From an uncultured Treponema sp. (lineage in GTDB: Bacteria > Spirochaetota > Spirochaetia > Treponematales > Treponemataceae): 64,000 nucleotides of DNA. The notes beneath the pieces were generated by a model, which saw only the letters and a list, made by a program, of their open reading frames with translations, did no database searches and was not told the DNA's origin. The position numbers and the translations under genes were made by a program. The stretch spans positions 51,296 to 115,295 of the forward strand of contig NZ_CAMCEC010000007.1 in NCBI RefSeq assembly GCF_945873775.1, written 5' to 3'. Within the stretch, counting starts at the first letter, position 1; the number at the start of each line of letters is the position of its first letter. Positions 9,343-20,190 of the stretch are shown here, piece by piece.

Positions 9343-10355
9343 TTTCTTCCTCCTTGCTTTTTAAACAATCTGGCAAAAAATCCAGGAATTCCATCGTATA
9401 CTTTTATAAAGCTCAATTCTTTCGTTCCAAGAAGTCCCTGCGGACGGAAAAGCATTACAAAAATCAAAACAACAGGATAAATAAGCAAACGGTAATCGCG
9501 CAAGAATCTAAGCGCTTCCTGAAGAATTGTAAGAACAAATGCCGCAAGAATTCCGCCGGTTATGCTTCCCATTCCGCCCAAAACAACAAAAATCAAATCG
9601 TTAATTGAATTGTTAAAAGAAGCCAAATCCGGTTTTATAAATCCAATAAACGGAGCATAAAGCGCGCCGCCAATTCCTGCAATAAACGAAGCGATTACAA
9701 AGCCCGTCATTTTATAGCGGAAAACTCCAATTCCATTGCTGTTTGCCGCAACCTCATCTTCGCGGACTGCAAGAATTGCTCTTCCATAAGTTGAACGCAA
9801 AAAATTCTGAAGAAGAACAACAATCACAACAAGCGAGCCAATTACCGCAAGATAAGAAATTGCCGCGCTGTGGTCAAGTGAAGTTGTAAAAATCGTGCTG
9901 AACTGTTTTCCGTTCGGACCGCCTGTTATAGACTTTAAATTTATAAGGCAAACTCTGATAATTTCACCAAACGCAAGTGTTACAATCGCAAGGTAGTCGC
10001 CTTCAAGCTTAAGTGTAGGAAATCCAATCAAGAATCCCAAAAAAGCCGCAATAAGTCCGCCAAGCAAAATGCTCACAGGCAAAGGAATTCCGGCTTCTGT
10101 AAGAATAATAACTGAATATGCTCCAAGCGCCTGAAATCCGGCTTGCCCCAAAGAAAGCTGACCTGTAATTCCGCAGATAACATTTACGCTAATTGCCATG
10201 ATTGCATTTACACCGGCAAGAGTTATAATCTGAGCAGTGTAGGCATCTATCAAAGGCATTCCAAGCGGCAAATCCATAAGAACCGCAGGAACTGCAATGC
10301 AGACAAAGGCAATAACAAAAAGAATTATCGTATTTCTGGTAAATTTGTCTTTCAT
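9339..10355 (-). CDS. livM: Branched-chain amino-acid ABC transporter permease
   Basis: GQLSLGQAGFQALGAY, LAIVTLAFGEIIRV, TGGPNG, GIGGALYAPFIGFI. Confidence 0.92.
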   Translation of the reverse strand: MKDKFTRNTIILFVIAFVCIAVPAVLMDLPLGMPLIDAYTAQIITLAGVNAIMAISVNVICGITGQLSLGQAGFQALGAYSVIILTEAGIPLPVSILLGGLIAAFLGFLIGFPTLKLEGDYLAIVTLAFGEIIRVCLINLKSITGGPNGKQFSTIFTTSLDHSAAISYLAVIGSLVVIVVLLQNFLRSTYGRAILAVREDEVAANSNGIGVFRYKMTGFVIASFIAGIGGALYAPFIGFIKPDLASFNNSINDLIFVVLGGMGSITGGILAAFVLTILQEALRFLRDYRLLIYPVVLIFVMLFRPQGLLGTKELSFIKVYDGIPGFFARLFKKQGGRK

Positions 10356-10365
10356 TCCGCCGCTC

Positions 10366-11268
10366 CTAAACTTTTACAACTTCTTTTTTACCAAGCAAAC
10401 CTGCCGGCTTAACAAGAAGAATTACAATCAAAATGCAGTAAGAAATTGCATCGGCATACTGTGAAGAAATATAAGCCTTGGTCATAGTTTCCGCAATTCC
10501 AAGAATAACACCGCCAACCATCGCGCCAGGAATAGAGCCAATTCCGCCTAAAACAGCCGCAACAAACGCCTTGAGTCCTGGAATATATCCCATAAACGGA
10601 TCTACTTGCGGATAGGCAGTCGCATACAAAACTCCGCCCGCTCCAGCAAGAACTGAACCTATTACGAATGTAATTGCAATTGTTCTATTTACGTTTACGC
10701 CCATAAGACTTGCGGCTCCAAGGTCGTAGCTTACAGCGCGCATAGCACGTCCGGTTTTTGTATAATTGATTATATAATTCAAAATAACCATTAAAACTGC
10801 TGAAGAAATAATTACAATCAGCTGAATATTGCTTATCTGCACTGAACCAAATGTAAAGAACTTTGTTTCCATTGTCGGAAACTGGCGCGGATTCGGTCCT
10901 ACAAAAGGAAGCACACGCATAGCATTTTGAAGAATCAGCTCAACCGCAATCGCCGTAATAAGAGAATTTAAACGCGGCGCAGTTCTCAAAGGTCTGTAGG
11001 CACAACGTTCAATTGCAAGGCTCAAAACTGCGCAAACAACCATCGCACCCAAAAACGCAAGAACAAGTCCAAGCGGAGTCGGACCTGTAGCAGTCAAAAC
11101 AAAGTATCCTGTATAAGCTCCAATCATCATAACATCGCCATGGGCAAAGTTGATGAGCTTTACTATTCCATATACCATTGTATACCCAAGAGCAATCAAG
11201 GCATATATGCTGCCCAAAGAAAGCCCGTTGACAAGTTGCTTAAAAAAAGTATCCAACGTATCCTCCAA
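10366..11268 (-). CDS. livH: Branched-chain amino-acid ABC transporter permease
   Basis: LVNGLSLGSIYALIALGYTMVYGIVKLINFAHGDVMMIGAY. Confidence 0.92.
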   Translation of the reverse strand: MEDTLDTFFKQLVNGLSLGSIYALIALGYTMVYGIVKLINFAHGDVMMIGAYTGYFVLTATGPTPLGLVLAFLGAMVVCAVLSLAIERCAYRPLRTAPRLNSLITAIAVELILQNAMRVLPFVGPNPRQFPTMETKFFTFGSVQISNIQLIVIISSAVLMVILNYIINYTKTGRAMRAVSYDLGAASLMGVNVNRTIAITFVIGSVLAGAGGVLYATAYPQVDPFMGYIPGLKAFVAAVLGGIGSIPGAMVGGVILGIAETMTKAYISSQYADAISYCILIVILLVKPAGLLGKKEVVKV

Positions 11269-11305
11269 GAAAAAAATCCTACTGATTTTACTATAAATTC
11301 ATAAA

Positions 11306-11343
11306 AATAAAAAGGGGCGTTCCTCAATTACGAAGAACACCCC
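11306..11343 (-). terminator. Intra-operon terminator/attenuator between livJ-like gene and livH
   Basis: Minus strand GGGGTGTTCTTCGTAATTGAGGAACGCCCCTTTTTATTTTT. Confidence 0.75.
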
Positions 11344-11377
11344 ATTGTGTTAGAATAGTAAAAACTTAATTTATTCG

Positions 11378-12520
11378 CTATTTGCTAATATCAACTGTAG
11401 CCGCATAAGCTGTAGAAAGTTTTCCGTTTTCTTTTACAAGCTTAATCATTACAGCTGATTTTACAGGATTGCGTTTTTCATCGAACACAATGTGTCCTGT
11501 TACATAGTTTCCGTCAGTCTTTTCAAATGCGTTGCGGATTTTTGCAATATCTGTAGTTGTTCCAGATTTTTCCATTGCATCCTTGAGCATATAAACGCTG
11601 TCGTATCCAAGAGCGGCAAAAGAGTTTGGAGATTTTCCATATTTTGCCTTGAATGAATTTACGAATTTCTGAACAGCAGGACTGTCTGAATCTTCCGCAT
11701 AGTGATTTGAATAATATCCGTTAAGAACTTCATCGCCTGCATTGCCTGTAAGTCCGTCCCATCCGTCCGCACCTACGATTGGAGTATTGATGCCCTGAGC
11801 ACGAAGCTGCTTTGCAATAAGAGCAACTGTGCCATAATAGTCCGGAAGATAAACTACATCAGGCTTTGCTGACTTTATTTTTGTAAGCTGAGCATTAAAA
11901 TCCTTGTCGCCAGTGTTATAAGATTCCTTTGCAACAACCTTTCCGCCCAAAGAAGTATATTCTGCAACAAAGTTTTCCATAAGGCCTACAGAATAGTCAT
12001 TTCCGATGTCATAAAGAACAGCAGCATTTTTTGTGTTAAGATTTGAAAATGCAAATTTTCCGCCGACTTTTCCCTGGAACGGATCGATAAAGCAAGTGCG
12101 GAAAATGTAGTTTCCTGCGTCAGTTATTGCAGGAGCTGTCGCAGCAGGAGCAATCTGAATTACTTTCTGTGCCTGAGCCTGTTTTGTAATTGCAATTGTA
12201 CATCCAGAAGTAAGAGAGCCGATTATGATGCGGACTCTGTCTCTGGTAACAAGTTTTTTATATGCGTTTACTGATTTTGCAGCGTCGCCTTCATCATCTT
12301 CGCAGATAAACTGAACCTGCTGACCGTTAATTCCTCCAGCCGCATTGATTTCAGAAACGGCAAGGTCGATTCCATTTTTACATTCAACGCCATAAACTGC
12401 AACTGCGCCAGAAAGAGGTGCAACTCCGCCGATTTTTACAGTTTTTCCTTTTGGAGCTGCAAAAGCAACGGCAGAAAAAGCCATTGCGCCCAAAACTAAT
12501 GCTTTTGAAAATTTACTCAT
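11378..12520 (-). CDS. livJ: Branched-chain amino-acid ABC transporter substrate-binding protein
   Basis: MSKFSKALVLGAMAFSAVAFA signal peptide; VKIGGVAPLSGAVAVYGVECKNGIDLAVSEINAAGGINGQQV. Confidence 0.9.
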   Translation of the reverse strand: MSKFSKALVLGAMAFSAVAFAAPKGKTVKIGGVAPLSGAVAVYGVECKNGIDLAVSEINAAGGINGQQVQFICEDDEGDAAKSVNAYKKLVTRDRVRIIIGSLTSGCTIAITKQAQAQKVIQIAPAATAPAITDAGNYIFRTCFIDPFQGKVGGKFAFSNLNTKNAAVLYDIGNDYSVGLMENFVAEYTSLGGKVVAKESYNTGDKDFNAQLTKIKSAKPDVVYLPDYYGTVALIAKQLRAQGINTPIVGADGWDGLTGNAGDEVLNGYYSNHYAEDSDSPAVQKFVNSFKAKYGKSPNSFAALGYDSVYMLKDAMEKSGTTTDIAKIRNAFEKTDGNYVTGHIVFDEKRNPVKSAVMIKLVKENGKLSTAYAATVDISK

Positions 12521-12632
12521 AAATCCTCCTGCAGAACTTTTGCATATTAAAAATGCAAGTTTCCGCATCTATCATTTATGAAGCAATTCTATACAATTGT
12601 TAAAATTTAGTAAACAAGAATTTTAAATATAT

Positions 12633-12669
12633 TTAAAAAAATACAGCCGCCCTTAAAAAAAGGACGGCT
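12633..12669 (-). terminator. Intrinsic terminator at the end of the translation-gene superoperon
   Basis: Minus strand AGCCGTCCTTTTTTTAAGGGCGGCTGTATTTTTTT. Confidence 0.8.
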
Positions 12670-12691
12670 TTGAAGCTGAATGCAAATAAAA

Positions 12692-12940
12692 TTATGCTTC
12701 AGCAGGTGCTTCTGTTTCAGCGGCAGGAGCGGCTTCTGCAGCAGCTTTTTTAGCAAGTTTTGCTTCTGCCTGAGCTTTGTTTTTAAGAGCAGCCTTACAG
12801 AACTTGCAAATCTTAACTTTTTTTCCGTCTATTTCCTGATCATACAAAGTCTTAATCTGCTGTTTTCCACAAACAGGACAAACTCCGCGACCATGATTAG
12901 GATCTTTACGGATTCCAGTTCCACGATGAGCTTTAGACAT
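12692..12940 (-). CDS. Small zinc-ribbon protein with Ala/Glu-rich tail, downstream of rplQ
   Basis: 82 aa; CPVCGKQQ...KICKFCKAAL then KAAAEAAPAAETEAPAEA. Confidence 0.7.
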   Translation of the reverse strand: MSKAHRGTGIRKDPNHGRGVCPVCGKQQIKTLYDQEIDGKKVKICKFCKAALKNKAQAEAKLAKKAAAEAAPAAETEAPAEA

Positions 12941-12950
12941 TGCTTACTCC

Positions 12951-13382
12951 TTATGCGTCAGCTTTTTCAGCTTTTTTTGCAGACTTTTTAGCGGCTTTTT
13001 CTTCTTCAGCGGAAGAATCTGGCAGCTTGTAGTCAACCAATTCAAAAATTACAGTGTCTGCCGCATCACCCTGGCGGAATCCAAGTTTAAGGATGCGTGT
13101 GTAACCGCCGTTGCGTTCCTTCATGCGAGGTCCGATTTCTGTAAAAAGCTTGTTCAGAATCTTCTCATCAGCAATAAATTTAGCAACAGTTCTTCTGTTA
13201 TGAACAGAATCAACTTTTGCACGTGTAATTAATTTTTCTGCGGCTTTGCGTACTTCTTTAGCCTTAGCTTCTGTTGTAGTAATGCGCTCATATCTAAAAA
13301 GCGAAGTTACCATGTTGCGAGTCATTGCGCGGCGATGGGCTGTTGTACGTGAAAGCGGATTAAATCCATTTCTGTGGTTCAT
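12951..13382 (-). CDS. rplQ: 50S ribosomal protein L17
   Basis: [56 protein letters not shown]. Confidence 0.97.
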   Translation of the reverse strand: MNHRNGFNPLSRTTAHRRAMTRNMVTSLFRYERITTTEAKAKEVRKAAEKLITRAKVDSVHNRRTVAKFIADEKILNKLFTEIGPRMKERNGGYTRILKLGFRQGDAADTVIFELVDYKLPDSSAEEEKAAKKSAKKAEKADA

Positions 13383-14425
13383 TCGTTTTCGTCCTTATGT
13401 TTACCTAAGTCAACATCTTTAAGGTGGCTATAATCAGTCATTCCAAGAGTCAAGCCATGCTCTTCAAGTTTTGCTTTGATTTCTTCAAGGCTCTTTTTTC
13501 CGAAGTTGCGAGTTTTTGTAATGTCGTCTTCAGTTTTCTTGGTCAACTCACCAATTGTTCTAATGTTTGCATTCTTAAGACAGTTTGAACTGCGAACAGA
13601 AAGCTCAAGCTCTTCTACCGAAGTATTAAGAAGCTGGCGAATCTTTTCGTCCCCTTCATCAAGCTCATCGCTGCCAGAATACTCGCTTTCATTAAAGTTT
13701 ACAAAAATAGCAAAATAATCTTTAGCAATCTTTGCAGCTTCTGCAAGCGCATCTTCTGGAGTAATCGAACCATCAGTCCAAATCTCAAGAATCAGTTTAT
13801 CATAGTCGTTTCGCTGTCCTACACGGCAAGGTTCAATTGAATACTTAACCTTTGGCACAGGTGTAAAGATACAGTCCATTGCAATTGTACCAACAATTTC
13901 AATGTAATGCTCATTTACTTCAGCAGGAACATAACCTCTTCCAAGATCAACCTGAAACTCAATCTCAAGGTGTGCGCCTTCCATCATGGTAAAGATTTCA
14001 AGATCTTTAGACATAATTTCAAGCTGACCTTCTTTTGCCAAGTCATCACTTTTTACAGTGCCAGGTCCTTTGAATTCATAGAAGAAAGTTTCCTGCTCAA
14101 CGTCCCGCGGCAGGCGCAAACGAATCTGTTTCAAACTGTTCAAAACTTCCAAAGTATCTTCTGAAATATTTGGAATTGTCTCGAACTCGCTGGAAATTAC
14201 ATGAGGAACACCGTCTGCATCATAAGAAGTAATACGCACTGAAGAAATTGCATATCCCTGAATTGAAGAAAGAAGTACACGGCGGAGTGTGTTTCCAACT
14301 GTTGTACCAAATCCTGGCTCAAATGGATACGCAGTGAACTTTCCGTAATTCGGATTGTTCTCCAGATGTTCAAATATAATTCCCTTTGGTTTCTTAAAAC
14401 CCTTAAGCAGATTTTTGCGAGCCAA
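13379..14425 (-). CDS. rpoA: DNA-directed RNA polymerase subunit alpha
   Basis: [32 protein letters not shown]-terminal [45 protein letters not shown]. Confidence 0.98.
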   Translation of the reverse strand: MARKNLLKGFKKPKGIIFEHLENNPNYGKFTAYPFEPGFGTTVGNTLRRVLLSSIQGYAISSVRITSYDADGVPHVISSEFETIPNISEDTLEVLNSLKQIRLRLPRDVEQETFFYEFKGPGTVKSDDLAKEGQLEIMSKDLEIFTMMEGAHLEIEFQVDLGRGYVPAEVNEHYIEIVGTIAMDCIFTPVPKVKYSIEPCRVGQRNDYDKLILEIWTDGSITPEDALAEAAKIAKDYFAIFVNFNESEYSGSDELDEGDEKIRQLLNTSVEELELSVRSSNCLKNANIRTIGELTKKTEDDITKTRNFGKKSLEEIKAKLEEHGLTLGMTDYSHLKDVDLGKHKDENE

Positions 14426-14518
14426 TCTGAACTCCTTATTTATCCCGAAAAACTGAAAAGCCAGAATTCCGGGCTTGCATTATCATTAACCGGCACATAA
14501 AAGAACCGGTTATCGTCA

Positions 14519-14902
14519 TTACATGCGGCGTGTCTTGCGCGGGCGGCATCCGTTATGAGGAATCGGAGTAATATCAGAAATTGATTTTACCTTGAGTCCC
14601 AATGTACCAAGAACACGTATTGCGTTTTCACGGCCCATTCCAGGTCCCTTTACAAATACATGAACTTCACGCAAACCATAGCTTGCCGCACGCTGAACAG
14701 CAGTTTCTGCTACAGACTGTGCTACAAATGGAGTAGATTTTTTTGCTCCTCTAAATCCCAAACCGCCAGAAGAAGCCCAAGCGATTGCGTTTCCTCTTAA
14801 GTCTGTGATTGTAACAATAGTGTTGTTGAAAGTAGCCTGAATGTAGATATTACCTTCAAAAACGCTTTTTTTCTCTTTTCTCTTTTTTACAGTTGTTGCC
14901 AT
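14519..14902 (-). CDS. rpsK: 30S ribosomal protein S11
   Basis: [44 protein letters not shown]. Confidence 0.98.
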   Translation of the reverse strand: MATTVKKRKEKKSVFEGNIYIQATFNNTIVTITDLRGNAIAWASSGGLGFRGAKKSTPFVAQSVAETAVQRAASYGLREVHVFVKGPGMGRENAIRVLGTLGLKVKSISDITPIPHNGCRPRKTRRM

Positions 14903-14914
14903 CTGTTACCTCGC

Positions 14915-15283
14915 TTAAGCCTTCTTCTTGTTAGCAACGGTCTTTTTCTTACCTTTGCGTGTACGAGAATTGGTGCGTGTGCGCTGACCGCGGCAAGGAA
15001 GTCCCTTACGGTGGCGAAGTCCACGATAGCTTCCAATATCCATAAGACGTTTAATGTTAAGACCGATTTCAGAGCGAAGACGTCCTTCAGTCTTAAAATT
15101 CTCATCAATATATTTACGGAGCTTTGTAAGATCATCTTCTGAAAGATCATTCAAATGTGCATGAGGATCTACATTTGTAGCTTCGCAAATCTTATTAGCT
15201 GATGAACGGCCAATACCATATACGTATGTCAATGCGATATTGACATGTTTGTTTGGGAGATCAACACCCGCAATACGTGCCAT
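14915..15283 (-). CDS. rpsM: 30S ribosomal protein S13
   Basis: [34 protein letters not shown]...[25 protein letters not shown]. Confidence 0.98.
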   Translation of the reverse strand: MARIAGVDLPNKHVNIALTYVYGIGRSSANKICEATNVDPHAHLNDLSEDDLTKLRKYIDENFKTEGRLRSEIGLNIKRLMDIGSYRGLRHRKGLPCRGQRTRTNSRTRKGKKKTVANKKKA

Positions 15284-15293
15284 CAGTTACTCC

Positions 15294-15407
15294 TCAGCCC
15301 TGTCTCTGTTTATGCTTTGGGTTTTCACAGATAATGCGGATAATTCCGTTTCTCTTGATTACCTTGCATTTGTCGCAGATGGGCTTTACGCTGGTTCGTA
15401 CTTTCAT
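15294..15407 (-). CDS. rpmJ: 50S ribosomal protein L36 (not in the ORF track)
   Basis: [37 protein letters not shown], 37 aa, translated by hand. Confidence 0.96.
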   Translation of the reverse strand: MKVRTSVKPICDKCKVIKRNGIIRIICENPKHKQRQG

Positions 15408-15563
15408 AAAAGTCCCCTTGGAAAACATGTATACACCGAATCATGGCAATCCGAAGTGAAATTTCTACACCATGGATTACAATCCGATGCACTGCCGTAA
15501 AAAACAGCAGTGCAATAATATAACATAATTTTCCTAACTTAATCTAGTCCTAATCACGAAATT

Positions 15564-16898
15564 TTACAAATTGCGCGATTTTAATCCCTTCTTTGTAAGT
15601 CCGTCATGGTGATGCATTTTAAGAAGAGCCTCAACCTGAGCCATAGTATCAATATCAACACCGACCAAAATCAGCAACGAAGTACCGCCCATCAACATAG
15701 AAATTGATGCAGGGAACTTAAATAAAATTTGAATCAGTGTAGGAAGCAAAGCAATTGCAGCAAGATACAGTGAGCCAGGAAGAATCAGACGGTTCAAAAC
15801 CTTCTGAAGATATTCCTCAGTCTTGTCAGTTCTGATTCCAGGAATGGAACCACCGTTTTCACGGATATTCTTAGCGATTTCAGTGGGGTTCAGGGTTACC
15901 TGAGTGTAGAAGTATGCAAAGAATACAATCAACAACACTTCGATGAAATTATACCAAAAACCAAGTGGATTCAAAACTGCCGCAACCTTCATAAGCCAGG
16001 TAGCTTTTGTTGAAAGGCTGTTTGCAATCTGAAGAGGGAAAGTCAAGAATGCAGAAGCAAAAATGATTGGAATGACTCCCGACGGATTGATTTTAAAAGG
16101 AATGTAAGTGCTCTGTCCGCCATACATTTTGCGTCCAACAACGCGTTTTGCATAATGAACAGGAATTTTGCGCTCACCAGACTGCTCAAATACAACAAGT
16201 CCGATAATAGCAAGAAACAGGAACACTGCGACAACAACGAAAACAACATTTATGTCTTCATTGCGCACACCTCTAATCAATTCATAGACAGCACTTGGAA
16301 GACGTGCGACGATACCAGCAAAGATAATCATTGAAATACCGTTGCCAATACCACGCGCAGTAATCTGATTGCCCATCCAAACTGTAATCATAGAACCTGT
16401 GGTTACAGTAAGAATAGCAAGAAGATTAAAATAGACCTTGTTATCAAAAATAATCGCCCCAGGAATCTGCTGGTTGATGGAATCAGCATAAACTGTAATG
16501 GCCATAGACTGAATCAGACAAACGATAATTGTTCCGACACGAGTCCAGCCCTGCACTTTCTGCTGACCGCCTTCTTCCTGCGCAATTCTCTTGAGCGATG
16601 GGAAAATAACAAGCGCGAGCTGCATGATAATCTGTGTAGAAATGTAAGGCATTACACCAAGCATGAACACTGAAAATCTTTCAAATGCACCGCCCGCAAA
16701 AAAGTCCATGTAACTGGCAAACGCACTTTCTGCGCCACTAGCAAGATTGTCAAAATACTGCAAAAGCAATGTGGCATTGATGCCTGGAATAGTAAGAACA
16801 CTTCCCAAGCGGAAAACAGCAAGAATGAGCAATGTAAAAAGAAGCTTTGAACGCAATTCTTTTACTTTGAACATATTTACAACTGGATTGTTTGCCAT
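15564..16898 (-). CDS. secY: Preprotein translocase subunit SecY
   Basis: LGVMPYISTQIIMQLALVIFPSLKRIAQEEGGQQK; YGGQSTYIPFKINPSGVIPIIFASAFL. Confidence 0.97.
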   Translation of the reverse strand: MANNPVVNMFKVKELRSKLLFTLLILAVFRLGSVLTIPGINATLLLQYFDNLASGAESAFASYMDFFAGGAFERFSVFMLGVMPYISTQIIMQLALVIFPSLKRIAQEEGGQQKVQGWTRVGTIIVCLIQSMAITVYADSINQQIPGAIIFDNKVYFNLLAILTVTTGSMITVWMGNQITARGIGNGISMIIFAGIVARLPSAVYELIRGVRNEDINVVFVVVAVFLFLAIIGLVVFEQSGERKIPVHYAKRVVGRKMYGGQSTYIPFKINPSGVIPIIFASAFLTFPLQIANSLSTKATWLMKVAAVLNPLGFWYNFIEVLLIVFFAYFYTQVTLNPTEIAKNIRENGGSIPGIRTDKTEEYLQKVLNRLILPGSLYLAAIALLPTLIQILFKFPASISMLMGGTSLLILVGVDIDTMAQVEALLKMHHHDGLTKKGLKSRNL

Positions 16899-16913
16899 TT
16901 AGTCACTCCACGT

Positions 16914-17387
16914 TTATTTTGCTTTCGCAGACTTTTCAGCAATCACCTTTACTGATCCGCCAGCTTTTTCAATCTTTTCTTTGGCACTTGCAGAAATTTT
17001 TTCAACTTCTACAGTGAGTTTCTTGGAAATTTCACCGTTTCCGAGAACTTTAATTCCGTCAACGATTTTTCCAACCAAACCTTTTTCCTTCAAAGATGTG
17101 CGGTTCACGGTTTCGCCGTCAGCAAATTTTGCCTCAAGGTCAACCAAATTGATGATTGCAAATTCCTTTTTGAAAGGTGAATTTGAAAATCCGCGCTGAG
17201 CAATACGACGATACAAAGGCATCTGTCCGCCTTCGAATCCAACGTATGGTGTTCCTTTTCCTGAGCGCGACTGCTGACCTTTGTTTCCTTTTCCAGCTGT
17301 TGTTCCAAGACCAGAAGAAGATCCGCGGCCTACACGCTTAGGTTTTTTATTTGCACCCTCTGGTGCTCTTAAAGTAAAGTCAGCCAT
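16914..17387 (-). CDS. rplO: 50S ribosomal protein L15
   Basis: KKPKRVGRGSSSGLGTTAGKGNKGQQSRSG...FEGGQMPLYRRIAQRGF. Confidence 0.97.
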   Translation of the reverse strand: MADFTLRAPEGANKKPKRVGRGSSSGLGTTAGKGNKGQQSRSGKGTPYVGFEGGQMPLYRRIAQRGFSNSPFKKEFAIINLVDLEAKFADGETVNRTSLKEKGLVGKIVDGIKVLGNGEISKKLTVEVEKISASAKEKIEKAGGSVKVIAEKSAKAK

Positions 17388-17569
17388 TAGTTAATTTCCT
17401 CTACTTTTACCAAGTGAGAAACTGCAGCAGCCATGCCTCTTATAGAAGCAGTGTCTTCATGTTCCACACTGGAATTGATTTTTTTAAGGCCAAGGCTACG
17501 AACAGTCGCTCTTTTTTCAGGCTTCTGTCCAATAACACTTCTAACAAGGGTAATACGTATCTTTGCCAT
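17387..17569 (-). CDS. rpmD: 50S ribosomal protein L30
   Basis: [46 protein letters not shown]. Confidence 0.95.
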   Translation of the reverse strand: MAKIRITLVRSVIGQKPEKRATVRSLGLKKINSSVEHEDTASIRGMAAAVSHLVKVEEIN

Positions 17570-17571
17570 AA

Positions 17572-18084
17572 TCAGCCCCACATTTCCTTGAGAGTCTTTC
17601 CGCGACTCTGTGCTACAGCACGTGCGTCCATAAGATTTGCAACTGCGTCAAATGTAGCACGAACAACATTTACAGATGTGCGGGAACCCTGAGATTTTGA
17701 AATAACGTCAGTTACTCCAGCTGCATCCAAAACTGCACGAACAGGACCGCCGGCAATAATACCAGTACCAGGACAAGCCGGCTTAAGCAATACAGCAGAA
17801 CTCTTATACTTTCCGATCATTTCATGTGGAATTGTTCCATTCTTGAGCGGAAGAGTAATAAGATTTGCTCTTGCTTTTTCAAGGCTCTTTCTGATAGCTT
17901 CGGTAACATCGTTAGCCTTTCCAAATCCAAAGCCGATGCGTCCTTTCTTGTCGCCAACTACAGTCAATGCCGAGAAAGACATTCTGCGTCCACCTTTTAC
18001 AGTTTTTGCAGTGCGGTTAAGCTTTACAAGTTTTTCTACAAATTCGTCAGCAGGCTTTTTTTCATAGTTTTTCTGGTGTTCCAT
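17572..18084 (-). CDS. rpsE: 30S ribosomal protein S5
   Basis: [48 protein letters not shown]. Confidence 0.97.
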   Translation of the reverse strand: MEHQKNYEKKPADEFVEKLVKLNRTAKTVKGGRRMSFSALTVVGDKKGRIGFGFGKANDVTEAIRKSLEKARANLITLPLKNGTIPHEMIGKYKSSAVLLKPACPGTGIIAGGPVRAVLDAAGVTDVISKSQGSRTSVNVVRATFDAVANLMDARAVAQSRGKTLKEMWG

Positions 18085-18092
18085 AGCCTCTC

Positions 18093-18455
18093 CTAGAATA
18101 CAATCCCGGCAGAGCGGGTAGCGTCAGCAAGGGCTTTTACAACACCATGGTAAAGGTAACCGTTACGGTCAAACACTACTTTTGTAATGTTCTTTTCCTT
18201 GAGGCGTGAACCCAAAGCTTCTCCAAGTTTTGTTGCGCTTTCGACATTTGCCTTAAGCGTAATAAAATCCTTTTCAAGAGTTGAGATGGCGGCAAGAGTT
18301 CTGCCTTCATCATCATTAATTACCTGTGCATAAAGGTTACGGCCGCTTTTATACACTGTCAAGCGAGGGCGTTCTGCAGTTCCGTAAACAGACTTACGAA
18401 TGTGAATCTTTCTATGCAGGCGCTTTCTGTTTTTATCACTAAGTTTCTTGAACAT
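18093..18455 (-). CDS. rplR: 50S ribosomal protein L18
   Basis: [33 protein letters not shown]...[28 protein letters not shown]. Confidence 0.97.
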   Translation of the reverse strand: MFKKLSDKNRKRLHRKIHIRKSVYGTAERPRLTVYKSGRNLYAQVINDDEGRTLAAISTLEKDFITLKANVESATKLGEALGSRLKEKNITKVVFDRNGYLYHGVVKALADATRSAGIVF

Positions 18456-18466
18456 ATCAATTCACC

Positions 18467-19009
18467 TTATTTTACGCCGGTCTTACCGACTTTACGTCTG
18501 ATAACTTCGTTGTCATAGCGTATACCTTTTCCTTTGTAAGGCTCAGGCTTGCGCAATTTGCGAATCTGTGCGCTGAATTCACCAACCTGCTGCTTGTCAA
18601 TTCCAGAAATAGTAAGCTTTCCGTCTTTGTCAGCAGTTACAGTAAGTCCTTCAGGAATAACAGCAACGAACTCAGAAGAATATCCAAGGTTCATTATAAT
18701 TGTTTTTCCCTGAACTTCAGCACGATAACCAACACCTGTAATTATAAGTGTCTTAGAGAAGCCCTGTGTTACTCCCACAACCATGTTGTGAATGAGATTG
18801 CGGTACAAACCGTGACATGCGCTTGCAGCCTTTGTCTCATTTGCAGGATTAACAATAACTTCGGCGCCTTTTACTTCAACATTTACAAGACCGTTAATAT
18901 CCTGCTTAAGCTCGCCTTTTGGACCTTTTACAGTAACCAAGTTAGGAGCAACAGTAACAGTAACGCCTGCTGGAATAGCAACAGGAAGTTTTCCAATCTT
19001 AGATGCCAT
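18467..19009 (-). CDS. rplF: 50S ribosomal protein L6
   Basis: MASKIGKLPVAIPAGVTVTVAPNLVTVKGPKGEL...PEPYKGKGIRYDNEVIRRKVGKTG. Confidence 0.97.
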   Translation of the reverse strand: MASKIGKLPVAIPAGVTVTVAPNLVTVKGPKGELKQDINGLVNVEVKGAEVIVNPANETKAASACHGLYRNLIHNMVVGVTQGFSKTLIITGVGYRAEVQGKTIIMNLGYSSEFVAVIPEGLTVTADKDGKLTISGIDKQQVGEFSAQIRKLRKPEPYKGKGIRYDNEVIRRKVGKTGVK

Positions 19010-19021
19010 TTCTTCCTCCTA

Positions 19022-19423
19022 TTACCATACTTTGCAGATCAACTCGCCGCCGACCATCTTTTCAGAAGCCTTTTTGCCAGTTGTAACACCGCTTGATGTT
19101 GAAACGATTAAAGTGCCGTATCCGTTGTAAACGCTAGGCAATTCTCTGTAGCCAGAATAAGCACGGCGACCTGGTGTAGAAATTTTCTTCATGCCGTGAA
19201 TAACTGACTTGTTGAAGTCGTCATATTTCAAAAAGATACGGATAACAGTGTGTCCGTTGTCATCCTGAACTTTTTTGAAATTCTTAATATATCCTTCTGT
19301 TTTAAGGATCTTTACAATTTCCAGTTTCATCTTAGAAGTAGGAACATCTACTTTTTCATGACCGGCTCTTGCCGCGTTCTGGACTTTTGCAAGCATATCT
19401 GCTATTGGGTCTGAAGCTGCCAT
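19022..19423 (-). CDS. rpsH: 30S ribosomal protein S8
   Basis: [45 protein letters not shown]...[17 protein letters not shown]. Confidence 0.97.
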   Translation of the reverse strand: MAASDPIADMLAKVQNAARAGHEKVDVPTSKMKLEIVKILKTEGYIKNFKKVQDDNGHTVIRIFLKYDDFNKSVIHGMKKISTPGRRAYSGYRELPSVYNGYGTLIVSTSSGVTTGKKASEKMVGGELICKVW

Positions 19424-19441
19424 TTCTATAATCTCCTGTCA

Positions 19442-19627
19442 CTACCAAGATGATTTTGTGACGCCCGGTAAAAGGCCTTCACTTGCTAATTTGCGGAAGC
19501 AGATACGACAAATCTTGAACTTACGCAAATATCCATGTGGACGACCGCAAATCTGGCACCTATTATATCTACGAGTAGCATATTTTGGTGTGCGGCTTGC
19601 CTTGATAATCATTGATTTCTTAGCCAT
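19442..19627 (-). CDS. rpsN: 30S ribosomal protein S14, zinc-binding type
   Basis: [61 protein letters not shown]. Confidence 0.97.
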   Translation of the reverse strand: MAKKSMIIKASRTPKYATRRYNRCQICGRPHGYLRKFKICRICFRKLASEGLLPGVTKSSW

Positions 19628-19638
19628 GAACTTCTTCC

Positions 19639-20190
19639 TTATTTCCTAAACGGCATTCCAAACTTGGTCAACAGGGCGCGAGCCTCATTGTCTGTGCGTG
19701 CGCTTGTAACAATGCTGATGTTCATACCGGCAATCTTAACGATTTTATCGAAATCAATTTCCGGGAAGATAATCTGTTCTGTAATACCAAGAGAGAAATT
19801 TCCATGTCCATCAAAACCAGTAGCTTTGATTCCGCGGAAATCCTTTACACGAGGAAGAGCAACATTGATAAGACGATCGAGGAATTCATACATGATGTTT
19901 CCACGAAGAGTTACCATTGCTCCTACTTCATTGCCTTCACGAAGTTTGAAGTTTGCAATACTTTTCTTAGCTCTTGTTTTAACAGCTTTCTGGCCGGTAA
20001 TCTGAGTGAGATCTGTAACTGCAGCATCAAGAAGTTTCTTATTCGTGAGAGCTTCGCCAACACCCATGCTTACGACAACTTTTTTTACTGCCGGAATCTG
20101 CATTACGGATGTGTATCCAAGCTCCTTAAAGAGCTCTGGAGCGATTTTTTCCTTATAGACTTTCTTAAGCCGTGGTACGTAATTTTCCAT
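19639..20190 (-). CDS. rplE: 50S ribosomal protein L5
   Basis: [47 protein letters not shown]. Confidence 0.97.
   Translation of the reverse strand: MENYVPRLKKVYKEKIAPELFKELGYTSVMQIPAVKKVVVSMGVGEALTNKKLLDAAVTDLTQITGQKAVKTRAKKSIANFKLREGNEVGAMVTLRGNIMYEFLDRLINVALPRVKDFRGIKATGFDGHGNFSLGITEQIIFPEIDFDKIVKIAGMNISIVTSARTDNEARALLTKFGMPFRK

Noticed and set aside
15420-15480. tRNA-like segment CGGATTGTAATCC... in the secY-rpmJ gap
   Set aside because: No acceptor stem or complete cloverleaf could be formed.
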